From the NCBI GenBank assembly GCA_034437075.1, contig DAOTVD010000164.1, positions 1 to 7,396 on the forward strand: 7,396 bases of DNA. The letters run 5' to 3'. The first letter of the stretch is position 1. Each line of letters opens with the position of its first letter. Below, one piece after another: positions 1 to 5,440 of this stretch. The notes under the pieces were generated by a model that saw only the letters and a list, made by a program, of their open reading frames with translations, did no database searches and was not told the origin of the DNA. The translations under genes and the position numbers were made by a program. This DNA comes from DAOTVD01 sp034437075 (GTDB taxonomy: Bacteria > Chloroflexota > Anaerolineae > Aggregatilineales > J027).

Positions 1-8
1 GACGTTGC

Positions 9-533
9 CTACAGAAAGCTAATGTCCCCGCGCAGGGTGTAAGGCGTTTGGGCGAACTTCTGCGCGATTTGCTGCATGGTTTCGCCCGTTTCTGGATGCA
101 CGACGTCTGGCCCGATCTCGGCCAGGGGCAGCGCCACATGCGCATAACGCACGATGTCCGGGTCGGGCACATGCCAGGGCTTCGAGCCGTAATCGGCTAT
201 TTTATCGCCCCATAAGGCAATATCTAAATCAATCGTGCGGGCAGCATTCGGGTTGTTCGGGTCGCGCACGCGCTTGAGTTGCGCCTCGATGTTCAGCAGA
301 ATTTCCTGCTTAAAATCTTCCAGTGGAAAAGGTGTTTTCAACATCACCGCCATATTCAAAAAATCCGCCTGGTCTGTGTCGCCCTGGGGCGCGGTCTGGT
401 AGACAGACGAAAAGCGCGTCAGCCGACTATGATCGCGCAGCAAGGCAACCGCTTTGGGCAGATTTTTCTCTGGTTCGATATTTGATCCTAGCGTGATATA
501 TGCCTCGACATTCGGGATGAGCAGTGTACTCAT
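9..533 (-). CDS. folK: 2-amino-4-hydroxy-6-hydroxymethyldihydropteridine pyrophosphokinase (HPPK)
   Basis: Transfers pyrophosphate from ATP to 6-hydroxymethyl-7,8-dihydropterin in cytosolic folate synthesis, just before dihydropteroate synthase. The 174-residue product is of usual HPPK length. The N-terminal strand carries the family's AYITLGSN motif (residues 11-18), followed by SSVYQTAPQG (42-51), DFLNMAV (57-63) and the signature RTIDLDIAL (99-107), in which D102 and D104 would bind the two Mg2+ ions. The loop before the signature (DPNNPNAA) is about one residue longer than in E. coli HPPK, and Ala stands where many homologues have GP. The ATG overlaps the rsgA stop by 4 bases (ATGA), so translation is probably coupled to rsgA. 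The TAG stop lies 8 bases from the window edge, so any further operon member is out of view. No other folate gene is in the window. Assignment is firm. Confidence 0.95.
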   Translation of the reverse strand: MSTLLIPNVEAYITLGSNIEPEKNLPKAVALLRDHSRLTRFSSVYQTAPQGDTDQADFLNMAVMLKTPFPLEDFKQEILLNIEAQLKRVRDPNNPNAARTIDLDIALWGDKIADYGSKPWHVPDPDIVRYAHVALPLAEIGPDVVHPETGETMQQIAQKFAQTPYTLRGDISFL

Positions 534-1519
534 AGATAAACGTATTGGTCTTCTAATTCTTCTCGTAAGCGCAGATAACTATCATACCGTTGTTGGGTGA
601 TGTCGCCACGCTGCAAGGCGGCCAACACCGCGCAACCGGGCTCATGCATATGGGTGCAATCAGCAAAACGGCAATCGGGCACAAACGGGCGCATTTCGCG
701 GAAATAATGGTCAAGCTCATCGGGCTCGATGTCCCATGGGGCAATGGAACGAATACCAGGCGTATCCGCCACATAACCGCCTTCATCCAGAGCGATGAGT
801 TGGCTAAAGCGCGTCGTATGGCGCCCTTTCTGGTTGGCGTTGCTCACATCCGCTGTTTGTAGCGTCAGGCCCGGTTGGATCGCATTCAGCAAGCTGCTTT
901 TGCCCACTCCAGATGGGCCAGTGAACACGGATACTTTGCCCTGCAAAGCCGCGCGCAAGGCCGGTATGCCTTCATCCATGACCGTACTGGTATATAGCAC
1001 GCTATAGCCAATGTCGCGATAGAGACTGAATAGCGCTTCAGCCTGGTCTGGCTTCAATAAATCGATTTTATTCACACAAATGATGATGGTGTCGATTTCG
1101 GCCTTCTCAGCGGTCACCAACAACCGATCCAGGCCACGCGGTTGGGGCTTGGGTTGCGTAGCCGCTAATACAAAAATCGCCTGGTCGCAGTTTGCGATGA
1201 TAATCTGCTCCATTTCGGCGGCTGTTCCCGCTGCGGGGTTGGCCGCTACGCGAGAAAGTGCGTTCTGGCGGGGGTGTACTGCGGTGATGATCCCGCTGCC
1301 ATCGGCTTGGCGATCCACCGTGACGAAATCGCCCAGCGCAACCAAATCGCGCGTCAGATGAGTATCTTCTTTAATCTCTTTGAGTCGTCCGGTAATCTGG
1401 CTGGTCACCGGGCCTTCCTCGGTTTCTACGGTATAGAAACCGCTCTGGGTTTTCACAACGCGCCCCGCAAATGTTTTGGGCTCGTAAACCGGCTGAGTGT
1501 AGATCAATTCTTCGCTCAA
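530..1519 (-). CDS. rsgA: Ribosome small-subunit maturation GTPase RsgA (YjeQ/YloQ)
   Basis: Circularly permuted GTPase that binds the maturing 30S subunit near the decoding site and couples GTP hydrolysis to release of assembly factors. The 329 residues follow the family order: an N-terminal OB-fold (about 17-85), then permuted GTPase motifs G4 NKID (150-153), G1 GPSGVGKS (201-208), G2 GRHTT (232-236) and G3 DTPG (252-255), then the zinc finger C283-x4-C288-x-H290-x5-C296 and a C-terminal helix. The start is TTG: GGAGAG sits just upstream, and reading back in frame to the stop at 1562-1564 there is no ATG or GTG. It is the first gene of an rsgA-folK pair and is divergent from the small gene to its right. 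All catalytic and zinc residues are present. Confidence 0.96.
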   Translation of the reverse strand: MSEELIYTQPVYEPKTFAGRVVKTQSGFYTVETEEGPVTSQITGRLKEIKEDTHLTRDLVALGDFVTVDRQADGSGIITAVHPRQNALSRVAANPAAGTAAEMEQIIIANCDQAIFVLAATQPKPQPRGLDRLLVTAEKAEIDTIIICVNKIDLLKPDQAEALFSLYRDIGYSVLYTSTVMDEGIPALRAALQGKVSVFTGPSGVGKSSLLNAIQPGLTLQTADVSNANQKGRHTTRFSQLIALDEGGYVADTPGIRSIAPWDIEPDELDHYFREMRPFVPDCRFADCTHMHEPGCAVLAALQRGDITQQRYDSYLRLREELEDQYVYL

Positions 1520-1539
1520 GGGCTCTCCAATGGTATAGT
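1511..1539 (+). promoter_or_regulatory. Weak candidate promoter for the receiver-like gene
   Basis: TATAGT at 1534-1539 matches the -10 consensus at 5 of 6 bases. The hexamer 17 bases upstream, TTCGCT at 1511-1516, matches the -35 at only 3 of 6. It lies over the start of rsgA, so if real it overlaps divergently with the rsgA ribosome binding site. No better plus-strand promoter was seen before the gene. Confidence 0.22.
1523..1528 (-). promoter_or_regulatory. Ribosome binding site that fixes the TTG start of rsgA
   Basis: On the minus strand the sequence reads GGAGAGCCCTTG, placing the GGAG core 5 bases before the TTG initiator at 1519-1517. With no ATG or GTG further upstream in frame, this site decides the start. 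A TTG start usually lowers initiation efficiency, but the core here is strong. Confidence 0.7.
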
Positions 1540-1560
1540 CTATGCGTCTCGTACGGTTCC

Positions 1561-1589
1561 ATTATACGGATTTGATCCCAGAAAGACAC
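1561..1589 (-). promoter_or_regulatory. Probable sigma-70 promoter of rsgA-folK
   Basis: The minus strand has a perfect TATAAT -10 hexamer at 1566-1561, about 40 bases upstream of the rsgA start, giving an expected leader of roughly 35 bases. The -35 is poor: the hexamer 17 bases upstream is GTGTCT, while a better TTGAGT (1593-1588) is 21 bases away, too far for normal spacing. It may need an activator or be weak. The call rests mainly on the -10. Confidence 0.42.
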
Positions 1590-1594
1590 TCAAA

Positions 1595-2020
1595 TTGACT
1601 CAAGTTGCCTTGATACAGGACTTATTTCATGTGTTGAATGACCGCAATCCCGGGGCGCTTTCCGGTTTTCAAAAACAGGTTTACCAGCGGTTTTTCGAAA
1701 TCTTGGAAGACGAAAGCGGCTTCACCATCCAGCGCGCGACCAGCTTGGACGCCTGGCTAGAGGCCACACATCCCGAGCCGGATATTGTGATTTGTGCACC
1801 CTTCCCCGAAATGGGCAACTTGGCGCCAGGGCTGGCCGAGCTAGGACGGATACGGGACCGCTTCCCCACCCAGCCGCTTATCATCTGGTCAACGCGCGAT
1901 GAAGCCGCCGTGGCCCAGACGGCCCGCGATGACTACGGCGCGGTGGCCTATTATCAAGGCTCGCTGTTAGATGCGCCGGAAGACTTCGCCGATTTAATCC
2001 TGGAATATATGCCCCGGTGA
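1595..2020 (+). CDS. Small degenerate receiver-domain-like protein
   Basis: I do not recognise a named family. The 141-residue reading (from TTG at 1595) has an alternating strand/helix pattern like a CheY-type receiver: strand VALIQD (4-9), helix VYQRFFEILEDE (29-40), strand FTIQRA (43-48), helix LDAWLEA (51-57), strand PDIVICA (62-68), helix 79-90, strand PLIIWST (94-100), helix 102-113 and strand GAVAYY (115-120). The usual phosphoacceptor Asp is replaced by A68, and the Lys of the last strand appears to be Q121, so it should not be phosphorylated: a pseudo-receiver if the fold is right. The start is uncertain. GTG at 1631 has a better Shine-Dalgarno (CAGGA at 1616-1620) but would drop the first strand and give 129 residues. 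The frame stays open further left, but that part is antisense to rsgA. No DNA-binding or enzymatic domain is attached. Confidence 0.6.
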   Translation: MTQVALIQDLFHVLNDRNPGALSGFQKQVYQRFFEILEDESGFTIQRATSLDAWLEATHPEPDIVICAPFPEMGNLAPGLAELGRIRDRFPTQPLIIWSTRDEAAVAQTARDDYGAVAYYQGSLLDAPEDFADLILEYMPR

Positions 2021-2028
2021 GTGGATGG

Positions 2029-2057
2029 TTGAAAGCCCTTCGGTTGCCGAGTACAAT
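2029..2057 (+). promoter_or_regulatory. Sigma-70 promoter of the membrane protein / tail-tube-like unit
   Basis: TTGAAA (2029-2034, 4 of 6 to TTGACA) and TACAAT (2052-2057, 5 of 6 to TATAAT) are separated by exactly 17 bases. This is the best promoter in the window. Transcription would start near 2064, leaving a leader of about 29 bases with AGGAGG in it. It begins 9 bases after the stop of the upstream gene, so the downstream pair can be expressed independently. Confidence 0.65.
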
Positions 2058-2081
2058 CGCTCGTATTTAATCCGCTTCATC

Positions 2082-2087
2082 AGGAGG
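2082..2087 (+). promoter_or_regulatory. Consensus Shine-Dalgarno AGGAGG
   Basis: AGGAGG ends 5 bases before the ATG at 2093 but only 2 bases before the in-frame GTG at 2090. The spacing therefore favours the ATG as the start. Confidence 0.75.
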
Positions 2088-2092
2088 ACGTG

Positions 2093-2503
2093 ATGAACAG
2101 AACTGCCGTCGTTATTCTCGTAGGCGTCTTCGTACTACTTCTTGGGGGGCTTTTTCTCGGCACCCTGGATTTCTCGATTTATACGCCGCAAGTCTCCAAC
2201 CCGGAAGCCTCCACGGGCACTATTACCGATAATCAGGCCGTTGTCTTATTCTTGATTACCCTAGCGGTTATGGGGCATATTGTAGGTTTTGGCGCCACGC
2301 TTTATGCCGTGCTGTGGTTTTTCAATCGGGAAGTCAGCCGCGCCCAAAAAAGCCCCGAAAAGCCTTTCACGCTCCTGGCGGATGGCTCATCCGAGGGGAC
2401 AACGCTTTCGCGTTCGGTGCTTATGGACAACATGCTATATATCGTCATCGGAGCCGGTGTGTTTATGCTGGCTGCGACGATTGTCGTACTATTGGTCGCT
2501 TAG
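2093..2503 (+). CDS. Hypothetical three-helix membrane protein
   Basis: Family not recognised. The 136-residue product has three clear hydrophobic segments: residues 5-24 (a signal-anchor-like first helix), about 48-76, and 114-136, ending almost at the C-terminus. Between the first two is a 23-residue polar loop with Ser, Thr, Asn and Pro. Between the last two is a loop (about 77-112) starting NREVSRAQKSPEK, whose positive charge suggests it faces the cytoplasm. No catalytic or metal-binding motif is visible. The ATG was chosen over the adjacent GTG because of Shine-Dalgarno spacing. A strong promoter precedes it, and a tail-tube-like gene follows in the same direction after 63 bases with no terminator before 3156, so the two are probably co-transcribed. 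A membrane-anchor role for its neighbour is possible but is only inference from position. Confidence 0.8.
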   Translation: MNRTAVVILVGVFVLLLGGLFLGTLDFSIYTPQVSNPEASTGTITDNQAVVLFLITLAVMGHIVGFGATLYAVLWFFNREVSRAQKSPEKPFTLLADGSSEGTTLSRSVLMDNMLYIVIGAGVFMLAATIVVLLVA

Positions 2504-2521
2504 CAGGGCTTTGTGTATACT
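2492..2521 (+). promoter_or_regulatory. Weak candidate internal promoter for the tail-tube-like gene
   Basis: TATACT at 2516-2521 matches the -10 at 5 of 6 bases. TTGGTC at 2492-2497, 18 bases upstream, matches only TTG of the -35. The -10 lies inside the spacer of the inverted repeat. It could give the second gene extra transcripts relative to the first. Confidence 0.3.
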
Positions 2522-2546
2522 AAGCGGGTAACGAGCCGCAAAGCCC
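2506..2546 (+). repeat. Perfect 8-bp inverted repeat between the two genes of the unit
   Basis: GGGCTTTG (2506-2513) and its exact complement CAAAGCCC (2539-2546) flank a 25-base spacer that also contains GCGG (2524-2527) and CCGC (2536-2539). No T-run follows, so it is not an intrinsic terminator. It could be an mRNA hairpin between the two cistrons or a protein-binding dyad around the possible -10 at 2516-2521. Confidence 0.5.
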
Positions 2547-2566
2547 ACATACGAGGAGTATGTCAG

Positions 2567-3124
2567 ATGGATAACCCCAACAACCCAGGTATGCAGCAAC
2601 CCTCTCAGCAGCAACCGTCATATCAGCAACCGGCAGCCCCCCAACCGCCGCCCAGCCATGGCCAATTCTCTGCCCAGGCCCAAAACCCCAGCAATTACGG
2701 CATTCGCATGGTCGATAGTTTATCGGCCAATGAATTTCACCTGGAAATTAACGGCCAGATCGCCACAGGCATTTTTTCCGTTAGTGGCCTGACCCCCTTC
2801 AGCCTGAAGGTGGACGAAAACAGCAAGCCGGTTAGCGTGAACTTTCCGCCGCTGGTCATTACCAAAATGGTGCAGCAAGACCCGACTCTGCCGTTCAATG
2901 CCTGGGTGCGCGAAGCCGTTGAAGCGCGCGGCCAAACGCTACCCACCCGCGAAATTGCGATTGTGGCAATGGACGAAGGCATCGAAACCCGGCGCTGGAT
3001 TTACCAGAATGCTTGGATTAGCGAAGTGACATTCTCGGACTTTGACACCGCCCTGGATTATCTGGTGGAAGAAAAGATTACACTGCGCTACGGCGCCGTC
3101 GTCGAGGTCTGGCCCCAGCGCTAA
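2567..3124 (+). CDS. T4 gp19-like (phage tail tube family) protein with Pro/Gln-rich N-terminus
   Basis: The 185-residue product has two parts. Residues 1-43 are low complexity, about half Gln and Pro, with a repeated QQPS/QQPA pattern and no hydrophobic stretch. Residues about 48-185 resemble the T4 gp19 tail-tube family, the inner tube of phage tails and contractile injection systems: NEFHLEINGQIATGIFSVSGL (the family's F-x-V-x-I-G...GFxxVSGL start, 55-75), a central LPFNAWVREAVEA helix (108-120), IAIVAMDE (130-137), then RRWIYQNAWISEVTFSDF (142-159) and an EEKITLRYGAVVEV strand end (168-181). The match is by motif pattern and spacing, not by alignment. GAGGAG (2553-2558) lies 8 bases before the ATG. 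It follows a small membrane protein and ends at a strong terminator. No sheath, baseplate, spike or assembly ATPase gene is nearby, so a classical injection system is not supported locally. Alternatives are a domesticated tube protein or an Hcp-like fold with another role. Confidence 0.7.
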   Translation: MDNPNNPGMQQPSQQQPSYQQPAAPQPPPSHGQFSAQAQNPSNYGIRMVDSLSANEFHLEINGQIATGIFSVSGLTPFSLKVDENSKPVSVNFPPLVITKMVQQDPTLPFNAWVREAVEARGQTLPTREIAIVAMDEGIETRRWIYQNAWISEVTFSDFDTALDYLVEEKITLRYGAVVEVWPQR

Positions 3125-3155
3125 AGCCCGCGCGGCGCTAGCGCATTGCAGTGTT

Positions 3156-3187
3156 AAACCTGTTGCGTTTGTTGCAGCAGGTTTTTT
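3156..3187 (+). terminator. Intrinsic terminator after the tail-tube-like gene
   Basis: AAACCTGTTGC (3156-3166) pairs with GCAGCAGGTTT (3174-3184) as an 11-bp stem with one G-U pair and a 7-base loop. It runs directly into six Ts (3182-3187). It lies 31 bases after the stop codon and separates this unit from the enoyl-CoA hydratase gene. Confidence 0.88.
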
Positions 3188-3222
3188 GTCTTGGTTGTTC
3201 AAGCATATAAATGAGGAAACCC

Positions 3223-4014
3223 ATGGAACAAGAAATCGTCACCCAACAACAAGACGGCATTTTCGAGATTATCTTGAATCGCCCCAAAAAGCGTAATGCG
3301 TTGCGTGCCCAAACGCTCGACGCCATCGCCCGAGCCATGCAACATGCCGAAACATTGGCGGAGGTCCGCGTTGTACTCATCCGTGGCGAGGGCAAGAATT
3401 TTTCTGTCGGGCTGGATTTCGAAACCATGGGCGGTATGCCCGAACTGCTGGGCGACGATTGGCGCCATAAAGGCCATGCCGCCACCCGTGCCTGGCAAAT
3501 ACCCATCCAGCGCATTCAAGATTCCCCGCTGCCCACAATTGCCTTGCTGCACAGCTATACCCTGGGTGCCGGTTTCGAACTCGCGTTGGGCTGCGACCTA
3601 CGCATCGCTGCGGATTACACCATCATCAGCCTGGAAGAAGCCAAACTAGGCATCATCCCGGATGCGGGCGGCACCACACGCCTGACGCATCTAGTGGGCG
3701 CCGCGCGCGCTAAAGAGATGATCTTCACCGGGCGTCGTATCGACGCCGAAACCGCGCTCAATTGGGGCCTAGTGAATCAAGTTGTCCCCAAAGATGACCT
3801 CGGGGCCGCGGGCCGCAAGCTCGCCGAGGAGATCATGAGTTGTGCGCCCTTGGCAGTCTCGGCGGCCAAACGGGCCATTAATGCCATTGAAGGCGCGCCC
3901 TCTGGCTTGTATCATGAAATGGTAGAGCAATATCCCCTTTTTCATACACAGGATGTACAAGAAGGCGTGCAATCCGTCATGGAACGGCGCACGGCCAACT
4001 GGCAAGGACGCTAA
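3223..4014 (+). CDS. Enoyl-CoA hydratase/isomerase (crotonase) family protein
   Basis: A crotonase-fold enzyme of 263 residues acting on acyl-CoA thioesters in the cytosol. RPKKRNAL (20-27) and FSVGLDF (60-66) form the first oxyanion-hole region; TLGAGFELALGCDLRIA (113-129) holds the second oxyanion glycine and E119, aligning with the first catalytic Glu of hydratases (rat E144). LEEAKLGIIPDAGGT (137-151) holds E139, aligning with the second Glu (rat E164), and also D147, at the position of the catalytic Asp in some dienoyl- and other enoyl-CoA isomerases. Hydratase versus isomerase cannot be decided from sequence alone. I chose ATG 3223 over ATG 3211 because GAGGA (3213-3217) is correctly spaced only for 3223. 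Its stop abuts the next start codon, so the pair is an operon. I found no convincing promoter between 3188 and 3222; it may depend on read-through or a divergent promoter type. Confidence 0.9.
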   Translation: MEQEIVTQQQDGIFEIILNRPKKRNALRAQTLDAIARAMQHAETLAEVRVVLIRGEGKNFSVGLDFETMGGMPELLGDDWRHKGHAATRAWQIPIQRIQDSPLPTIALLHSYTLGAGFELALGCDLRIAADYTIISLEEAKLGIIPDAGGTTRLTHLVGAARAKEMIFTGRRIDAETALNWGLVNQVVPKDDLGAAGRKLAEEIMSCAPLAVSAAKRAINAIEGAPSGLYHEMVEQYPLFHTQDVQEGVQSVMERRTANWQGR

Positions 4015-5004
4015 ATGGTAAAACTATCGGCCATTGGAGATTTCGTCGAAAATCTCGACACAACAGTCAAAGAGCGTGGCACCGAATTCATCGAATTTGT
4101 GGATAAGCCGACGAACGGCTTGGCAACGGTGATATTCTTATCCATCTGGAATTTCTCGAAACATGGCCCCCGCGAAGCGGCAGCGCTGTCGTATTATGCA
4201 TTGTTTTCGCTATTCCCGTTGCTGTTGTTGTTGGTTATCGGCATTGGGCAGATCATCGGCCCGGCCACCACGGGCGACCAACTCCAGGATTTTTTGGCCC
4301 TGTTTTTGCCTGGCGCGACTGCGCTTGAACTCAGCAACACGATTGAGCGCTTCGTCCAAGAAGGCAATACGGCGGGCCTGGTCGCGGGGGTATCGTTAGC
4401 TTGGTCGGCGCTCAGCCTTTTCTCGAATCTGGAAGCCGCCCTCAGCCGTACATTTCGCGATGAAAGCCAGCGCCCCTTTCTCAAGCGGCGCGCCGTGGGC
4501 CTGATTATGGTCATTGGCCTGGGCGCGTTATTGATCGCCAATATCATGACCAGCTTGTTGTTTAGCTTTCTTAGCTTTATCTTTTTCAACCAAAGTAGTA
4601 TCTGGCTATCCATCACCGGGATATTCGTGCCGTTTGGCTTCAGCGTGGGTATTTTCGCGATGATGTATCGCTGGATACCCCGCACGCGCGTCGGTTGGGA
4701 TGCCATCTGGCCGGCGGCTTTGGTGGGGGGTGCGCTGTGGGAAATCGCGAAGCAAGTTTTTGGGCTGTACCTGGACACAGTGGCCAATTTCAGCGTGGTT
4801 TATGGCTCGATTGCCACCGTCATCGTCTTTATGCTGTGGGCTTTTTTGACCTGCAACATCATTTTGTTATGCGCGGAATTCTGCATCCGGCTTTCGGATT
4901 GGCTAGAGGGCTTCAAGCAACGTCGTCCCGACAGTGATGTCGAGTTCGCAAACGACTATTACGAGCGATATCTAAATTTCGGGCCTGTCCCCCGGCGTGA
5001 TTAA
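4015..5004 (+). CDS. YihY/BrkB-family inner-membrane protein
   Basis: A polytopic membrane protein of the YihY/BrkB family (formerly annotated as ribonuclease BN, wrongly). The transported substrate is not established. Of 329 residues, about 55 N-terminal ones are soluble, followed by hydrophobic segments near 58-80, 119-138, 159-190, 198-219, 228-250 and 262-290, then a polar C-tail. Family hallmarks are REAAALSYYALFSLFPLLL (53-71), WSALSLFSNLEAALSRTF (130-147), VGWDAIWPAALVGGALWEIAK (226-246) and YGSIATVIVFMLWAF (263-277). The ATG immediately follows the stop of the crotonase gene, with AAGGA (4004-4008) inside that gene, so translation is probably coupled. A functional link between the two is not obvious. 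The 3' end overlaps the opposing TPR gene by 33 bases, and no terminator is seen. Confidence 0.92.
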   Translation: MVKLSAIGDFVENLDTTVKERGTEFIEFVDKPTNGLATVIFLSIWNFSKHGPREAAALSYYALFSLFPLLLLLVIGIGQIIGPATTGDQLQDFLALFLPGATALELSNTIERFVQEGNTAGLVAGVSLAWSALSLFSNLEAALSRTFRDESQRPFLKRRAVGLIMVIGLGALLIANIMTSLLFSFLSFIFFNQSSIWLSITGIFVPFGFSVGIFAMMYRWIPRTRVGWDAIWPAALVGGALWEIAKQVFGLYLDTVANFSVVYGSIATVIVFMLWAFLTCNIILLCAEFCIRLSDWLEGFKQRRPDSDVEFANDYYERYLNFGPVPRRD

Positions 5005-5436
5005 CCCATTATGGCCCGGCAACTGAGGGGGCATATCATCCAGAATCGCGCGCAGCATTTTAAGCTGGCGTACGGCATGATCGTGCCAGCCGCCGCACGG
5101 AAATTCGACAATATAGCGGCGCAGATCATCGGCGGCATCATGATAGTTGCCAATTTGCTCATAAGCCATCGCGCGCAAGAATAGCGCATCATCATAAGGC
5201 CGTGGCGCATTAATGACGATGGTAAAATCGTGGATGGCTCGATCGGGCTTGTGTAATTCGCGCCAATATAAAATCCCACGATGCAAACACGGTAGCGGCC
5301 AGCCTGGGCGCTGGTGCAGCGCGCGCGAAAAGGCTCTTTCGGCCCGTGTGAAAGCGCGTCGGTGTCTCGCCCACAAGCCATGTGAGCGATGCATATAGCC
5401 CAACAGATACCATCCCCACGCGCGCACATGGCCCAT
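4972..5436 (-). CDS. Small tetratricopeptide-repeat (TPR) protein
   Basis: A 154-residue protein with TPR-like helical pairs: AERAFSRALHQRPGWPLPC (32-50) with LHRGILYWRELHKPDRAIHDF (51-71), then YDDALFLRAMAYEQIGNYHDA (81-101) with ADDLRRYIVEFP (102-113) and a final helix AVRQLKMLRAILDDM (121-135). The repeat spacing, about 34 residues, and the Ala/Gly/Tyr pattern (LRAMAYEQIGNY) are typical. There is no signal peptide or membrane segment, though the first 25 residues are rich in Trp, Arg and His. TPR proteins are scaffolds; the partner is unknown. The ATG lies 4 bases after the serS stop with no promoter between, so it is probably the last gene of the serS operon. The Shine-Dalgarno is weak (GGGG, about 10 bases away). 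Its C-terminal codons are antisense to the last codons of the yihY-like gene. Confidence 0.78.
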   Translation of the reverse strand: MGHVRAWGWYLLGYMHRSHGLWARHRRAFTRAERAFSRALHQRPGWPLPCLHRGILYWRELHKPDRAIHDFTIVINAPRPYDDALFLRAMAYEQIGNYHDAADDLRRYIVEFPCGGWHDHAVRQLKMLRAILDDMPPQLPGHNGLITPGDRPEI

Positions 5437-5440
5437 AGAT

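Noticed and set aside
1274..1594. Leftward extension of the receiver-like reading frame to an ATG at 1274
   Set aside because: This part is exactly antisense to the well-supported rsgA N-terminus and its sequence shows no domain pattern; the frame is open by chance.
2560..2574. Four-codon upstream frame (ATG TCA GAT GGA TAA) overlapping the start of the tail-tube-like gene
   Set aside because: The GAGGAG site is only 1 base from this ATG, too close for initiation, while it is well spaced for the ATG at 2567.
2567..3124. A complete contractile injection system or prophage
   Set aside because: No sheath, baseplate, spike, capsid, integrase or lysis gene is present; the flanks are ordinary chromosomal genes with similar base composition.
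3135..3144. GCGCTAGCGC palindrome before the terminator
   Set aside because: A 10-base GC palindrome is expected by chance in this composition, and nothing around it suggests a binding site.
3186..3211. Possible promoter (TTGTCT and TATAAA) just before the crotonase gene
   Set aside because: The spacing is only 14 bases, and transcription would start inside or after the Shine-Dalgarno of ATG 3223, so it could not give a usable mRNA.
4194..4787. Long open frame (about 197 codons) on the minus strand inside the YihY-like gene
   Set aside because: It is antisense to a clear membrane protein and its translation is rich in Arg, Pro and Ser without domain structure.
4981..5017. GGGCC...GGCCC inverted repeat at the convergent gene ends as a bidirectional terminator
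   Set aside because: Only 5 bp with a 27-base loop and no T-run on either strand.
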